This document shows, piece by piece, positions 1-11,300 of a stretch of 64,000 nt of DNA. Source of the DNA: Pelecanus crispus (Eukaryota > Chordata > Aves > Pelecaniformes > Pelecanidae); the NCBI RefSeq assembly GCF_030463565.1, contig NC_134653.1:27713150-27777149 (forward strand), written 5' to 3'. Each line of letters opens with the position of its first letter. Within the stretch, counting starts at the first letter, position 1. Below the pieces are notes generated by a model. That model worked only from the letters and a program-made list of their open reading frames with translations, made no database searches and was not told where the DNA came from. The position numbers and the translations under genes were made by a program.

Positions 1-3000
1 TTAGGAGGACGATCTGCTCCTCAGCGCTGGAGCTGCCGGCAGACAGGCTCTTCGCTCCCAGACGCGCCGAGCAGGTAACACGAGCGTGCTAGGTGGAGGG
101 AACAACATCAGAAATCCCCACAGCTCCTTACAAACAGTTTCCCCCTTAGATTAACTTAGCATTAGACTGCATTTGCTCCAGAGAATTTTGTAAAACAACT
201 CCCAGCCCACGTCTGCTACCTCCACCACCATTTTAGCGTTGTACCAGGGTGGGAGGGTTAAAACACAACGCTGCAGCTGAGTGACCGCCACGGGCAGCAC
301 TTTGCGACTAAAATTTCCTCGAGTACCTGGTTTTAAAGTTGGGACTAACTTAATTCAGACTCCACATCAGAACTCTGTGCTGCCCTGTGGGGGACAGAAG
401 GGAACACAGCTCCAGCTCTGTAACCAAAAGTCTCCTCCTTTAATCCAAGGACAAGATTTCTTTGCTAGGCACATGATGAGCTGCCCTCCCTACCTTCTAT
501 ACTGTCTGCTGACGTTTGTATTTCAAACTAATTGCCACTGCATCATCTGATCCTGCCCAGCTGTCTGAAAAAAACCCAACACCCTACGTACCGCTGGGAC
601 CTCTTTGTCAGAGGCTGTGAACTCATCTCCATCCAGCACCAGGAGGGATTGAACAAACTGAAGCGGTATTTTATTGCTGAAGCATAAAACATGGGAATAA
701 ACAAGCACCGAAGTGCTACTGATCATTAAAACCAGATGGGAGCCCATTTACTGCCTCCAACAGCGAGGTGCCACTGCTGCTCCGCTGAGGCCCCATTGAA
801 ATAGGAAACCCATCGCACCATCTGGGAGGTGCTGGACGGCAGCGGCTACACGCAGCTCCTGCAATTCAGGCCTGGATTTATCTGTACCGTCCTCTCACCA
901 CCACGCCAGGGATAACCAAGGAGTGACAGAGCTTTTAGTCCTGGCTCCAGAAATACAGTTGCTCCTGTAAGGTTGTGCCGACATGAAAATGCTCTAGTGG
1001 GGACACGCAGCCTGTCCAGGGCCAGTCCCACTGTCCAGGGGAGGTGGGATGGGAAGAATCACAGGCCAAATTGTCCACACACAAAGCAGGGACTCGGTTG
1101 CATTTCAACAGTATTTGTTCAAATATATGTCAGAGAACCATCACAGGTTCTGGTCACCCCTGCGCAGTTCAGCTCCTGCATGGTGGATTATCCAGGTCTG
1201 ACCTGATTTCCTTACTGACCAGTGCTGTCTGACATGAGAAGCAAAGTACCACGGTGGGAAGAAGCCAGGGGCTATTTCCTCTCCTTCCTAATCAAGGCAT
1301 CCACTGCAGATAAATGTGCAGTGAGAGCATTCCCAAAGTCTAGAGTACTGGAAACTGGCTTTCAGAAATAGCTTCATCCTGAGCACCCTGAGCTGCAAGC
1401 TGAGCTCAACCCCCTGCCTAGACTGAAGCTTTGCACCTTTGTCTTCAAGTCCCATCTTCCCGTGGCAGGGAGCCTTCTCAGCAGCCCGAAATCGGAGCAC
1501 TGCATGGGGCCAGGGGTGGATTCCCTGGGCTGCCCCTGCAAGCCGGAGAGGAGATGCAAATGGAGCAGGAGACTGCTGGAGAAGCAGAGCCAGACAGATG
1601 CTTTTACACTTCAAAGGAAACAGGGCCCTGTAAGGCTTTCAGGAATACGCACAAATCGATAGACTCCTTTTAAACACCAAGCACATTTGCTCAAGTGTGA
1701 GGCAATTAGTCCCTGGGGATGGAGGCAGGACAGGGCCATTAACAGACATACGGACAGGATGAAGCAAGGGATGAGAAACATGCGGCATGGCTCCATGTGA
1801 GACTGCCAGCCCAGCCTGATGAGTTGGAAACCTTGCTGTCCTGGCCTAGCATTCTCGTCGTGATTTTCAAAATGCTCGTGTCCCCAGGGGCTCTACAGGG
1901 AGCACATTAGTACCATTTAGCCTGTATCAGTGCAATGTTCAGCACATCCCTTTGGTGAACAGGGAGGTTTTGATCATATCCCTTCCACTGCTCAATTGTT
2001 CACTGCTTTTATCCCTGGAGAATGATGACCAGGCATGCCCCGAAGGATGTGGAGGGCTGACTTGCACTTACTGGATCTGCAGCAATTCTCATTTCCCTCT
2101 CACCTGAATGCTGCTGCTGCTGCTGCTGGGTGCTGCCCAAGCTGCTCTGGACAGCTCTGTCTCCACAGAGTCCCTTCTAGATGGTAAAGCAGAGCCAAAA
2201 CCAGACTGTGGGCGAGCAGAGGGCTGGCTGCTCAGCACGAACAGAGCCAGCGTGGGGATGGACCCCGCGGTGCAACAGAAATCAGGGCTGACTCATCCTC
2301 TTCTACTCTGCACCAGCATTTCCACGCAGATCTGCCCTTAACCCACTGACTCCCAGGTGCCGGTGCTTTGCAACCCCACAGACGGGAGCTGGAGGAGTGA
2401 CGGTGCCAGCATGCAGGAAGTCTCTCCTGTGAACAGCTGCTGTGTTTTACATGTACAGCCTTATTTTTCAATGAGAGACAGAGATACCAAAACTGAGCAA
2501 TGTTTTATGCCTGGCTGCGTGACTGACGGTGCGCCTGTCCTGTATTGCTAGCTATCCACTCCTGCTCCTGCTCTCCTTTATGGAGGTGCAAAATTTTCCC
2601 TCTTCAGTAAAAATAGGAGAGGAAGAAATAAGAATCTCAGCATGTCCCCAAAGAACTGTAGGAGATGGAAATTAAATCCATCCATTGCACTCACCAAGCA
2701 GGGCGCTGTCTGGGCAGGAACACTGTAGTTGTACACCTGCACATTCAAAGAAAAAAATGGAGTATTACAGAAGTGTCAGAGGCAATCCAGCACCCTACAG
2801 CAAAGTACTTCATGCCATAAAACAAGCTCACATGACTTGGAAAAACAAAAAAGGAACAACACTAAATCAAGCTGAGCAGCACTACTGTTCATCACGGCTG
2901 CAGCACCTCTCCTCACCTCCGCACTGAAGGGTTGTTTCACCCTTGGTTAAAATTTTGTCTGATGCTGCTGCTCAGGCCCAGGTCTTGAGAATGCCTCAGC

Positions 3001-6000
3001 ATTTGTTCTGGGCAGCGCACACTGCGTGCTGCAGGGAGCATGGGCTGCAGAGGAGAAATGCTTTCACCACTTGCTTCACTTTGTCCTGTGAGCCTGGGTT
3101 TCTCCTGCTCAGATTTGCTGTGATGTCTAGAAGCCGCATTTAAACTTTACTACGTCTCTGCAAAGCACGGCAGTGAAACCAGCTTACCTGGAGTTGCCGT
3201 GAGCCAGGCCAGGAGCACGCCTGCTTCTCGCAGCTGGGGGAACTGAGAGTCGAGCCCTAGAGAAATAGGCAGAAACAGCCACCCCATACAGCCACAAAAG
3301 AACAGCAGCAAAGTTGTGCCTCCGAGCACTGCAGGAGACCAGCCTGGGTGGGCTTTGGGGCAGGCATCACTCAGGGCAGAGGGGGAAAGCATGACAGACC
3401 ACCGCCTCCCCACGCTTTGGGGAAAACCCTTTGTCCTCCCTTCTTAGCTGGCCCTGGACAGTTTTACCCCTCTCTCTTTGCTCTTGGCCATTTACAACGT
3501 AAATTCAGGCTGAGGGCAGGGAAGCAGGTAAGTGAAGACACCTGCATCCCACACATTTGGCCACTGATGAGCAGGGAGAGGGGGGCTGGCAGCTGCCTGC
3601 CGCTCCCGGGCAGGAGATATTTGGCTTTGTGCCGGTCCAGCCCCGCACGGCGGGTGACGGCTGCTGTTTGTTGTTGTCAGCCAAATGCTGCATCTCCCCT
3701 GCTAAGAGGCTCCGTATGGGATCCCAACCGGGGGCTTGCGAATTAAGTGCCTTTTAAGCTCTGCAATAAAATACCATTTGACTTGAAGAATGTTATTATT
3801 CCTGGAAGGGGGTTTGCACTGCTTGCTTGGATTTGCTTAAGGTGACATAGTATATGTACTGTGACTAAGGAAATGCACTGCAGGAGTCTCCTGGGAGGCT
3901 CACCAAGGACCAAACAACAGACACCCCCATGCTGGGTAGTCAGGTCAACCCAGAAGGAAGCAAGGAGTCCGGCTCAGCCTGGTTGGCTGGCTACAAGGTG
4001 ATTCAAGTGCCCCAGCCCACCTGGGCATGCAAACTCCACTCCCTAAGATGTCCCCATGCCTCTCCGCAGGCAAGGAGACTCACTGGCCCCCACTGAGCCC
4101 CTGTGGGGACAGGCAAACCCTGCCCCACACCGTGCACATGAGGACTCGCTGCTGACGCCAGGCACTGCAGAAGGTGCCGGCGAGCAGCGCTCTCTCCAGG
4201 CTCAGCCAGGCCAAGGAGGCAGATCTGATGGCACCAGACGGCAAGTTTGGTTTTCACCAGCTGAGCAAATCTCTTTCCCTCCAGCTCCTGGAAATCAGAT
4301 AAGCTCCTACTGAAACCAGCTAGTAGCTTCTTCTGCAGAGCCAAAGTGGTGACCGAGTGGGTATAAGTGCAGAGACCACATCCTGGACCAGGCAACAGGG
4401 GACCCTGTACCCCTAGGAGGACTCGCCGTACCTTTTGCGAGGCGTGGGCACTTTGCTGTGCTGCAGGGAAGCACCGTCACAGGTGCCTCTCCTGAGCCTG
4501 CAGCCGCTCACCAGCATGCGGCTGCCTGTGGAAGAACTGCAGCGTTGGCAAGAAAGCATTTTTCTGCCATTCCCATCTGCAACTGAAGCAGTGTCAGACA
4601 AGGCTTAAGGCTGCAAAAACCAGTAGGAGAAACCAAAATAAATTAGGAGCTTTATTTCCCACAGGAAATTTACCTAGATCCCATTTATAGTCCATTTGCC
4701 CTCATCCTTATGTAACTCCTCCGCAGGAGAGGAGCAGAAAACCCAGAGAAAATAAACAATTTGCTGCAAAGAATTAGTGCAAGAGACTGAGTCACATCTA
4801 GCGATGCAAGCAGATAATCTGGGGCTCACTGAATACGCTGTGCAGAACAATGAACACCGAGATCAACAGCATGTGTCATGCATGTACAAACTGGCCCCAG
4901 GTAATATGACTAAAGTGGAGCCACTGGTGTGCCTGAAAGAGATGCACAAAAACCACACTTCAGAGTTTATTTTATTGCTCTTAATGGCCTGCCTTCCGCA
5001 CGTCTCGTTTCCTTTTATTGAAGCTGTCAGAGAGGCATTACATTATCTCACATGCGTGCAAAAACAGCGTTTCAGTTGAACTCGTACAGAGTTTTAAATG
5101 CCACAGCTGAAGAAAACAAGACAGTGGGAACTGCAAAGGGAGGAGGCGGCAGCAGAGTCCAGAGCACACACCTACGGGCAAAGGCTTCACAAACCAGCCA
5201 AGCTGCAGCCTCTGGCCAGAGACAGGCGAGCGAGGAAAGTAAAGGTACTTTTCTAATAAGCTGGATGATTCACTGAAGAAGGGCAAGGAGTCCTGTTGCA
5301 ACAGAAGGCTGATGCATAATTAATGGCTTGTCCTAGGCACAAGGCTGAGTCTTTTACCCCGGTGCAGAGCCGCCTGCCAAACAAGCTCTACCAACGAGCC
5401 CATGGGGCAGCAGCACTTGCAAAGCTATTCTGAAGGTTTGAAAAAAAGAACATCACACCCGTATTTGCACAGGGGTTTCCCTCTGCTGCCCAGTTCTCCA
5501 TACTCACCGCAGCACGGTTTTCATCCTCATTAGCACCCTGTGACAGAGGGAAATACAACCCAACTTCAAAGATAAAGAAACGGATCTAACCAAGTAGCCT
5601 GTGGGGGGGTGCATTACTTTCTCTTTTCTTGTTAGCATGGCCCTGGCAGCAATCACGGCAGGGTACCAGGAGGACTGCCTCTGCTGCAGAGACTGTGCAG
5701 AAAGTACCACCCCCAGGGTACCTGCACACGGCGCTCAAGGCACCAAACTCTCTAGCCAGCTTTCTCATCTGATTTCCAAGATGTGGAAAACAGTGGTGGC
5801 AAAATCAACTACTAATGGTCAGAGACAGAATATTTTTCTCACCCACAGAGGACAGCTGACCTGCCTTCACACAGACGGCATTTGGACAACAGGAAATCAC
5901 TGTATTCTGGGGTTAAAAACAATCTCCTCTACATTTTTTTTCCCCAACCAGATTTCTTTTTAGTGAGTTACTCACATCCGCATGCGTGTCATTCACAGCA

Positions 6001-6525
6001 GGTATAAATCGCTACTGGCCAGGATGCTATCAGAGGAGAGGCTAATAGCTATGTATTATGTACATACACTGTGGTGGAGTCTGACCTTTATTTAAACGCT
6101 GCACATCTCACATCTGTCCCGTGAAGCCGAGGGTACTTGGCTGCTCTGTACGTATCCTAATTGTGGTACAAAAGCAGTTAGCAATATACTATTTAAATAA
6201 GGAAGTAGTCATTGTAGTTGAGTTTCACAAATGTGTAGCGCTACTTTTCAAAGTAATTTTAACAATAATAAACACGGCTCAACACCTCTATGCTATGCAC
6301 ACGCACAGTGCTGACCTGGTACCCAAACAGACCAGCGCAAAGCCTTTCCCGGTGTACCTGCACACCGGTCCTGATGCACTGGTGGTCACAAACCCGCCCA
6401 GGTCTGCTCATAGACAACATCTTGCTACACATGCACGCATGCACGCACACACAGAGAAAACCATCTGGCATACACGCTAAATGACACACCTCATTGCCTA
6501 CTGATGGCTACAGGCCACACAGCAG
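1..6525. other. 3' flank of TBX6L, no gene recognised
   Basis: No exon with matching splice sites, no RNA gene and no diagnostic repeat was recognised. Open frames here are short and lack codon bias or protein motifs. A short (CTG)n run sits at 2110-2128. The stretch 3340-3700 is relatively GC-rich but has no supported exon. Confidence 0.5.
2110..2128. repeat. (CTG)6 microsatellite
   Basis: Six CTG triplets in a row. No coding exon is supported around it. Confidence 0.85.
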
Positions 6526-6531
6526 TTTATT
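6526..6531 (-). terminator. Possible poly(A) signal for TBX6L
   Basis: The minus strand reads AATAAA here, followed by a GT-rich stretch (TGCTGTGTGGCCTGT), as expected for a cleavage site. It would give a 3' UTR of about 1.4 kb. ATTAAA near 7411 and AATAAA near 4653 are alternatives, so which one is used is unknown. Confidence 0.3.
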
Positions 6532-7935
6532 TAAAGTGTTACAACAAAACATTCCCTAAATAACACCTAAGAACGTGTCTATACTCCCTGAGAAGCAAAG
6601 AGCCTGTCTCAAACAAGACCCCATTGCCAGGGCCATTCCACCACTTGGGCAATCAGGGATGCTTCCCCCTTCTAACACAAAGATAAAAAGAAATCCTCTT
6701 TGCAAGGCAGCACGCAGGCTGCTCACTGGCAGAACAGCTCCTCCCCACGATGGGACCACAGAGGTAAGGGAGGTGAAACTGCTCTGATAACTAAACATGG
6801 AAGCAGACCCCTACAGACTCCCAAACAGTGGCAAGATGACTTCGCCGACCAGCCTGGGAGGTGCTGAGCTCACCAGCATTGCAGCATGCAGCTCAGGGCC
6901 TACAGGGTATTAATTAAAGCATATGCCTGATGAGCAATGCCAGGCTGGTGAGAACCGTCTATTGACAAAGCTTGCTCAGAGTGTTGCACAGTAACCACTA
7001 TAAATTATATTCTCCAGGGGTGGCGGGCGGTGGAAGAAGGAAGAAGTTCACAGTGAAAGATTTCCTTTCCCTTGAAAGGAAGAGGTTGGAGTGACGCAGA
7101 CAGCACTGCTGTTTGTGGTCCTATTTCTGACAACCACAGGCCTTTGGAAACCCCCAGAGCAGCCCCTCACATTCTGTGAACAACCTTCCTCCACCACCAG
7201 CAGAAAGAAGAATGCTTCACTAACCTTGAATCTAGGGGTGACAGAAGAAGGGGGACATGCAGACAGAACACACAGCCTTGCTGCCACTTCTCCTGCATGG
7301 GACAGACTCTTCCCTGCCTGCATGACCCACCGCTGCAGCCCAGACATGCAGGCGTTGCTGCGTATTTTACTCTCATATGCTGCTGGAAGAAAGGCAAGAC
7401 TCTAGCTTTAATTTGACTATACTAAGTGAGGAAACTGCTCAAGGGGGCACCAGTATTGCTTGCTTTGCTCATATTTGCAATAATTCTCAACAGTTTCTTG
7501 GCCACCTGGATGGCTTACTGAAACTCCTCAGCCCCTATCTCCTTGCATGCACGTCCTGGGAGGAAAGGATTTTGGAAACTGCCAAATGCGAGATGCAAAC
7601 AGCCTGGGACTGAGAGTTCAGCAGCTCTTCAAATACTCCTCTTGCAGCTCCTGCAGTTTCCTACTCCTGCTGGGAAAAAAATCCACTACAGAACACATTG
7701 ATTCAGCCAGACTCACACTGACATGGCTGGCACAGCCACCAGTGTAGCCACTGCTTGTGAAATACAGTGAGGGGGGTTGTGCAAGGAGACAAGGAAGCGA
7801 AGGTGTCCCATGCTACCGCTTGCAGCAATGCCTCTTTGCCTAGTGGTGACAAGGCTTCAAGATCAACACTCCAAGCAAATATTATCTCATTTACAATTTT
7901 CTTTCAGTCTTTTCACTGGGAAGGGTCTCCCCTGT

Positions 7936-8362
7936 TCACCAGCAGGCATATGGGAACAGAGGGTACTGGCTCCACTCTGCCATGGTCCCGTGGGCATGTC
8001 CTGGAGCCCCCTGTGTATTGTACTCTGTGGAGAAGGCCGAGTAGCTCATTGCCCTGTACTGGCTGTGGGAAGGCACCATCCACTGGCCAAGGCCTTGCTC
8101 GGTGCTATATGGACTGTACATGGGCGCTCGGGCCCCGGGTTTCCCAACAGAGTCTAGAGCCATGTTCACCACTCCTGTGTAGTCCTGGGGAGGAGGCAGA
8201 GGCGGGGGGAGCGGAGGCAGGTTGGTGAAACCCTCTGGGAGCTGTTTGGCGTCATGCTCAGGCACCGTGGCGAGGTCCAAGGGGTGGCACCTTGCCCGGA
8301 AATCATTCGAGGTTGCAGCATCACGCGTGGGAAGCTGCTGGCTGTCCCCAGCTTCGTGGAAC
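7936..8362 (-). CDS. TBX6L: TBX6L exon 9: last coding exon and stop
   Basis: The acceptor is CGGGGCTCAG|GTTCC and the stop TGA lies at 7936-7938. It encodes [15 protein letters not shown] (VegT: DVATVPDSD), a proline run [20 protein letters not shown], then [23 protein letters not shown] and the end [12 protein letters not shown]. The C-terminus is the strongest evidence for VegT/Tbx16 identity. The poly-proline run is not in frog VegT and may be lineage-specific. Confidence 0.95.
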
Positions 8363-11300
8363 CTGAGCCCCGAGGGCAGAGAGAAGAATGAGTCAAACCT
8401 ACCACAGCGGAAAACCACTGAAAACCCACACAGACCCCCTGGGGGAAGACAGGGCAAGCTCTTAGCATGCCCTCTTCCCCTTGCCTACTGCTTCATCTTA
8501 CTGTTAGTGTGGATTTTAGTCCAAGCTTCGCTGTCACTCATACAGAAAAACTAAATGCCTGAGAATGTAAACCCAGATTACTCTAGTTCTGGCTCAGTTC
8601 TAGTCTGGGCTCACTATAACTGATTCCTGAAATTGCAATGATAAGAATAAAGGCGGGGTGGGGTGTTGGAATCACTGGAGTTCTGCCACTCCTCCAACAT
8701 GCTTCCTTCAAAGGACAGGCAAGCTCTGGGGTACACAGAGCTCGCTGGAAGAGCATTTCAAGACAGGGAAATAAACAGCACTACTAAGACATGAGTATGC
8801 TCAGAATCAGTGGGTTTGAAATAACACAGAAAGGCTTTGTTGTGGAGATATCTCCATGGTAATCTAGCACCTATCACCCAGGTGTGCTGTCCAAGAGAAA
8901 GGCATCCTTCCTCACTCCCACTGGCTGTTTTTCTTAGGAAATACCCAGGAGAAGAGGAGGAAACCCATCAGTTAAAGGGTGGCTTTAGACACGAGCACCG
9001 GGAGGTGGGACTCACCGATATGTCTGGTAGGACGGTGTAGGCACTTGCTGCTCTCTGGCCAGACCCTCCCTCTGGTCAGCTGGCACCGGCGATGCTGCAG
9101 GAAAGGCATGGCTGCCATTCTGCTCCGAGACCCAAAAGGGGTATCCACTGCTGACCACGATGGGGTTACTCTCTTCCTTCACATCTGCATTCTCATCTTT
9201 CTCAAAATCTGACTCACAGCGGGGAAAAGAGAGAATGGGAAAAAATGAGAAGTGGGAAGAGAGAGACAGAGCTCACAATGGTCTATTGACAGCTGGATCA
9301 ATTGCAGGATGGTGGAAGGAAACACACTGATACCTCTTCTGTAGTCATACTGCCTTAAGGGACTAGCCCGTTGCAGCTTTTTTCTGCCCTTACACTGTGG
9401 TGTTCAGTCCTGCCCTGTCCTCTCTCCTTAGCTGTGCTACTGCAAGCAGCACTGTGAACTGGAGCAAGAAATGATCAAGTTTAAAAACAACCTAACAGAA
9501 AGAGTAAAGTTGTTTGGTTTTTTTTTTAATGGTATCAGTTGCCCCATCTCTACCACAACCCAGCTGCACAAACAGCATTGCTGGCACAACTGCACTGACG
9601 AGAACCAATAAGAAAGCAACGGGTGATAGTGCAAACTCGTATCACTATTGAAAAGAAAAGATTATGAAAGCATAGCCTACGATCACACGCGGTCACAAAG
9701 CACAGCTAGGCTGGGAGGCTGGCGAGAGAGCTGATGAGTAGTCAGTAACAAGTGACTTGTGAGCAGGCTCCTGTGTATCATCACCAGAAAGAGTGTTCTG
9801 GTTTTGGCTGGGTTAATTTTCTTCCTAGTAGCAGGCACAGTGCTGTGTTTTGGATTTAGTAGGAGAAGAATGTTGATAACACACTGATGTTTTAGTTGTT
9901 GCTAAGTACTGCTTATGCTAGTCAAGGACTTTTCAGCTTCCCATGCTCTGCCAGGTGCACAAGAAGCTGGGAGGGGGCACAGCCAGAATAGTTGATCCAA
10001 ACTGACCAAAGGGCTATTCCATACCATATGACGTCATGCTCAGTATATAAACTGGGGGGAGTTGGCCGGGGGGCAGCGATCGCTGCTTGGGAATTAGAAT
10101 CATAGAATCGTCTAGGTTGGAAAAGACCTTTAAGATCATCCAGTCCAACCCAATTGGCTGGGTATCGGTCAGCGGGTGGTGAGCAATTGCATTGTGCATC
10201 ACTTGCTTTGTATATTATTATTACTATCATTATTATATTGTTATTACTACTACTACTATTTTACTTTTTTTTATTTCAATTATTAAACTGCTCTTATCTC
10301 AACGCAGGAGTGTTTCTCACTCTTACTCTTGCAATTCTCTCCCCCATCCCACTGGGGCAGGGGGAGTGAGCGAGCGGCTGCAAGGTGCTTAGTTGCTGGC
10401 TGGGGCTAAAGCACGACAAAGCGTCAGAGACTCAAAGCTATCAGAGCGAGAGCACCCTTTAGGGACTCCACCCAGGCCACTCTCCCCAGGCAGGAGACAC
10501 AGGAGAGCTATGTCACCGTTTCTTTTCCTTCCTGTGGCCTGGGCACTGTTTGGAAATCATTCTCTGGGTTTGTTGTGATCAATTATTACCACGTTCCTCA
10601 GCACCAGACTCTTTTTCCTCAGGCAGCTTCCTCTTCTGGCCCTTGGCTGGACTAGGCTTCTGGCATTTGGCTCGTCCTTCCCTGGGAAAAAAACAAGACA
10701 CGGTGATAGCTTGTATGTGAGTTTTTTGCCTAGATAAATACACAAGGGATGCTGGACAAGCCCTGGAAGACAAAAAGATGGGATGAACCTCTCTGACGTT
10801 CTGTGACTTACACCTTTCCTAGCAAGGCACCCCGACGGGCCCTTGGGGAATACTCTTGCCATAGTCAAATTACAGGGCTAGCCATGCTGCCTGCCATCTG
10901 CGTGCGCTTCCAGTGAGAGACCTCGCCCCACACAATACCAGGGATAAATCAGTAAAGGGACTGCCTGCTTCACGTTTGTACAAAAGGCACAATCAACACG
11001 GAAACTCAGCACTGGAGGTTTTGGCACTGAGTTTGTAAGTGTAGTCTGATGTTGGATATACATACTATACACACAGGTATGTGTATAGTAGGGTGGGTCT
11101 TTCACTTAAAAGCAGCTTTCTTCCTAAATGGAAAATGAGTCTATGCTTAGTCAGAAATGATCCTATTAGGAGGGGAAAGAAAATCTATTACATTTTCAAA
11201 GTTTAAGTAAAAAAGAGTCAGTTTTGGCCTTTTTCATCAGGAAATGAGATTTTTTTTTCAGGCATAAAATAACACAAAACAAAATCTCAGATATTTTCAT

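Larger units (their letters stand above)
9794..10418 (+). mobile_element. Solo LTR of an avian endogenous retrovirus, antisense in a TBX6L intron
   Basis: The element begins TGTTCTGG and ends ACGACA (TG...CA termini) and is about 625 bp. It is flanked by AAGAG on the left and AAGCG on the right, a likely 5-bp target-site duplication with one mismatch. Inside are a CRE-like TGACGTCA, a TATA box (AGTATATAAAC near 10040), a T/A-rich block and AATTATTAAACTGC before the R/U5 end. The sequence resembles LTRs common in bird genomes, probably ERVL-related. No internal retroviral genes flank it, so it is a solo LTR left by recombination. It lies in the intron between TBX6L exons 7 and 8, in opposite orientation. 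Confidence 0.85.

Noticed and set aside
3348-3746. A 132-codon plus-strand frame in GC-rich sequence
   Set aside because: Low-complexity Pro/Gly/Arg/Cys content typical of random GC-rich DNA, with no splice sites or motif.
7767-8554. Long plus-strand frames around 7.8-8.5 kb
   Set aside because: They are antisense to the last TBX6L exon, whose GC-rich codons remove stops from the opposite strand.
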